From Desulfovibrio sp. (lineage in GTDB: Bacteria > Desulfobacterota > Desulfovibrionia > Desulfovibrionales > Desulfovibrionaceae): a DNA stretch of 7,999 nt. Below the pieces are notes generated by a model that was given only the letters and a program-made list of their open reading frames with translations, was not told the DNA's origin and made no database searches. Position 1 is the stretch's first letter, and each line of letters opens with the position of its first letter. The stretch lies in the NCBI GenBank assembly GCA_003525525.1, contig DQED01000270.1, positions 26,847 to 34,845 of the forward strand, written 5' to 3'. A program made the position numbers and the translations under genes. Positions 6,926-7,999 of the stretch are shown piece after piece.

Positions 6926-6970
6926 GGAGGCGGGGACGGGGCGCTCCCCCTCCTGAACCTCCTCGGAGGG
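6926..6970 (+). promoter_or_regulatory. Leader with competing GGAGG/CCTCC pairings before the methyltransferase
   Basis: The 64-base gap after pgm holds GGAGG (6926-6930), CCTCC (6949-6953), CCTCC (6958-6962) and GGAGG (6965-6969). The last copy is the ribosome binding site of the methyltransferase gene. CCTC-CTCG-GAGG (6958-6969) can form a tetraloop hairpin that hides this site, while the first GGAGG can pair with either CCTCC. A GGGG-CGCT-CCCC hairpin (6938-6949) lies between them. No T-run follows, so a standard intrinsic terminator is not supported. Regulatory role is inferred. Confidence 0.35.
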
Positions 6971-6976
6971 AGAAGG

Positions 6977-7600
6977 ATGTATTGGGATAATAGTTCAAGC
7001 GTCCCTTCAACTTTGGAGCTGGATACGCGGGTTGCCGGGTACTTGCGACCGGGAGATCGCGTGCTCGACCTGGGCTGCGGCCCGGGGCGGATGCTCGGGC
7101 AGCTTGTTGCCCAAGGCTTTCGCGTCGCGGGCGTCGATCGCAACAAGGCGAGCTTGACGCGGGCCCGGGAAAAGGGCCTGCCCGTGGTCCGGGCCGACCT
7201 CGCGGCCCTGCCGTTCGGCGACGGGGCGTTCGATGCCGGCATCCTCCATGCCGTGCTGACCACCCTGGCCACGCCCGGGGCGCGTCGCGGCGTCCTCGGC
7301 GAGGCCAGGCGCGCGGGTTGCCGCGTGCTGTGCGTCGCCGATTTCCTCCAGAATTGGGATCTGCCGTACTACAAGGCCCGTTACGAGGCCGGGATCGCCG
7401 AAACCGGCGAGCGCGGCAGCTTCGTCGTGCGCGAAGGGGACCGCGTGCTCTACACGGCCCACCATTTCACCCTGGACGAACTGACGCGGCTGCTCGCCAT
7501 GGCCGGCTACGAGACGGCTTTCGCGGACACCCCCGTCGTGACCACGCGCTCGGGCAAACGGGTCACCGGCGTGGTCCTCGCCGCCGTGGCCGCGCATTGA
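6977..7600 (+). CDS. Class I SAM-dependent methyltransferase, substrate unknown
   Basis: A 207-residue Rossmann-fold methyltransferase of the Methyltransf_11/25 type. Motif I, V-L-D-L-G-C-G-P-G, is at 29-37. The acidic residue that binds the SAM ribose is D54 in A-G-V-D-R-N-K. The adenine-side motif R-A-D-L-A-A-L-P-F-G-D-G-A-F-D is at 72-86, followed by strand four A-G-I-L-H-A-V-L at 87-94. The remaining part (126-185) is the variable substrate-binding half with Y-T-A-H-H-F-T-L-D-E-L at 159-169, common in small-molecule methyltransferases. The open frame extends upstream to 6728 inside pgm, but ATG 6977 is chosen because GGAGG (6965-6969) lies 7 bases before it and the fold starts right after. 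The first 15 codons are more AT-rich than neighbouring genes. Nothing nearby names a substrate. Confidence 0.88.
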   Translation: MYWDNSSSVPSTLELDTRVAGYLRPGDRVLDLGCGPGRMLGQLVAQGFRVAGVDRNKASLTRAREKGLPVVRADLAALPFGDGAFDAGILHAVLTTLATPGARRGVLGEARRAGCRVLCVADFLQNWDLPYYKARYEAGIAETGERGSFVVREGDRVLYTAHHFTLDELTRLLAMAGYETAFADTPVVTTRSGKRVTGVVLAAVAAH

Positions 7601-7626
7601 CTTTTGCGGGGCAGGGCGGGTAGAAA
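7597..7626 (+). promoter_or_regulatory. Candidate sigma70-type promoter for proA
   Basis: TTGACT (7597-7602, five of six -35 bases), an 18-base GC-rich spacer, and TAGAAA (7621-7626, four of six -10 bases). The -35 box overlaps the methyltransferase TGA stop. Transcription would start near 7633, about 29 bases before the proA ATG, so proA can be expressed without the upstream operon. Confidence 0.5.
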
Positions 7627-7630
7627 ATCA

Positions 7631-7651
7631 CTTTTTGCCGCAGCCAAAAAG
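7631..7651 (+). repeat. Inverted repeat in the proA leader
   Basis: CTTTTTG (7631-7637) and CAAAAAG (7645-7651) are perfect 7-base arms around a 7-base loop. The right arm includes the first bases of the AAGGAG ribosome site (7649-7654). The stem is A/T-rich and therefore weak, and the left arm lies at or before the predicted transcription start, so in RNA from the proA promoter only part may form. Confidence 0.25.
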
Positions 7652-7661
7652 GAGCCTTCCC

Positions 7662-7999
7662 ATGAGCGTGGCCGCCGACATGGAACAGATGGCCGTCCGG
7701 GCCAAGGAAGCCTCGCGCGCCCTTGCCGCCGCTTCCGGCGCGGCCAAGGACGCCTTCCTCGCCGCCCTGGCCGACTTGCTCGTCTCCCGCCGCGAACTGG
7801 TGCTCGCCGCCAACGCCAAGGATCTCGCCGCGGCCCGCGCCGCCGGCATGGACGCCCCGCGCCTGGACCGCCTGACGCTCACGCCTGCCGTCATGGACGC
7901 CATGGCCGACGCCTGCCGCCAGATCATCGCCCTGCCCGATCCCGTCGGAGCCATCGAGCAAGCGCGCCCCCGGCCGAACGGCCTGCTCGTCGGGCGCAT
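7662..7999 (+). CDS. proA: Glutamate-5-semialdehyde dehydrogenase (ProA), N-terminal part
   Basis: ProA (gamma-glutamyl phosphate reductase) reduces glutamyl 5-phosphate with NADPH in the second step of proline synthesis; cytoplasmic. Only the first 112 complete codons are present and the frame is open at the right edge, out of about 420 in the family. The segment shows the family N-terminus: M-A-V-R-A-K-E-A-S-R-A-L near 10-21, N-A-K-D-L-A-A-A-R-A-A-G-M near 51-63, R-L-D-R-L-T-L-T near 67-74, and I-I-A-L-P-D-P-V-G near 88-96, ending N-G-L-L-V-G-R. The catalytic cysteine lies beyond the edge. The ATG at 7662 has AAGGAG (7649-7654) 7 bases upstream. It has its own candidate promoter. In many bacteria proA, nadD and rsfS are neighbours, so nadD may follow outside the window (inference). 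Confidence 0.92.
   Translation, partial: MSVAADMEQMAVRAKEASRALAAASGAAKDAFLAALADLLVSRRELVLAANAKDLAAARAAGMDAPRLDRLTLTPAVMDAMADACRQIIALPDPVGAIEQARPRPNGLLVGR

Noticed and set aside
6938..6949. GGGG-CGCT-CCCC hairpin as intrinsic terminator of pgm
   Set aside because: No U-run follows the stem; it is better treated as part of the leader structure.
4975..7272. Minus-strand 765-codon open frame
   Set aside because: Antisense to the zinc-ribbon/pgm frame and the methyltransferase; composition is the usual antisense pattern of high-GC genes and it has no recognisable motif.

Overview
The window is GC-rich, densely packed chromosomal DNA with short or overlapping gene junctions and clear GGAGG-type ribosome binding sites. 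Gene content and protein style (a phenylacetate-CoA ligase paired with an ACT-domain protein, cofactor-independent phosphoglycerate mutase, a cluster of small zinc-ribbon proteins) suggest a Desulfovibrio-like sulfate-reducing deltaproteobacterium (Desulfovibrionales). That placement is an inference from recognition, not from a search. I see no rRNA, tRNA, CRISPR array, insertion sequence or phage gene.

Layout. Left part, minus strand (1-1734): a two-gene unit, a phenylacetate-CoA ligase (paaK-like) followed by an ACT-domain protein that runs off the left edge. A 109-base gap between them holds a good sigma70-like promoter whose spacer contains a perfect TTCCC-N5-GGGAA inverted repeat. A 184-base divergent intergenic region (1735-1918) follows; it carries a second TTCCC-N5-GGGAA repeat just upstream of rsfS.

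Middle and right part, plus strand (1919-7600): rsfS (ribosomal silencing factor), gpmI (overlapping rsfS by 4 bases), an 81-residue zinc-ribbon protein, a compact PDZ-less site-2-type M50 metalloprotease, a helix-turn-helix/zinc-ribbon module that reads without a stop into phosphoglucomutase (pgm), and a small class I SAM methyltransferase. Junctions from rsfS to pgm are 24 bases or less, so this is probably one operon. The methyltransferase has a 64-base GC-rich leader with competing GGAGG/CCTCC pairings. Right edge: the start of proA (glutamate-5-semialdehyde dehydrogenase), which has its own promoter overlapping the methyltransferase stop codon.

How they fit together: rsfS links ribosome activity to nutrient state, gpmI and pgm are central carbon enzymes (lower glycolysis/gluconeogenesis and sugar-phosphate/glycogen branch), and proA starts proline synthesis. 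The most unusual points are the in-frame joining of the regulator-like zinc-ribbon module to phosphoglucomutase with a strong internal ribosome binding site, the stripped-down membrane protease sitting between two zinc-ribbon proteins, and the repeated TTCCC-N5-GGGAA element at two control regions.
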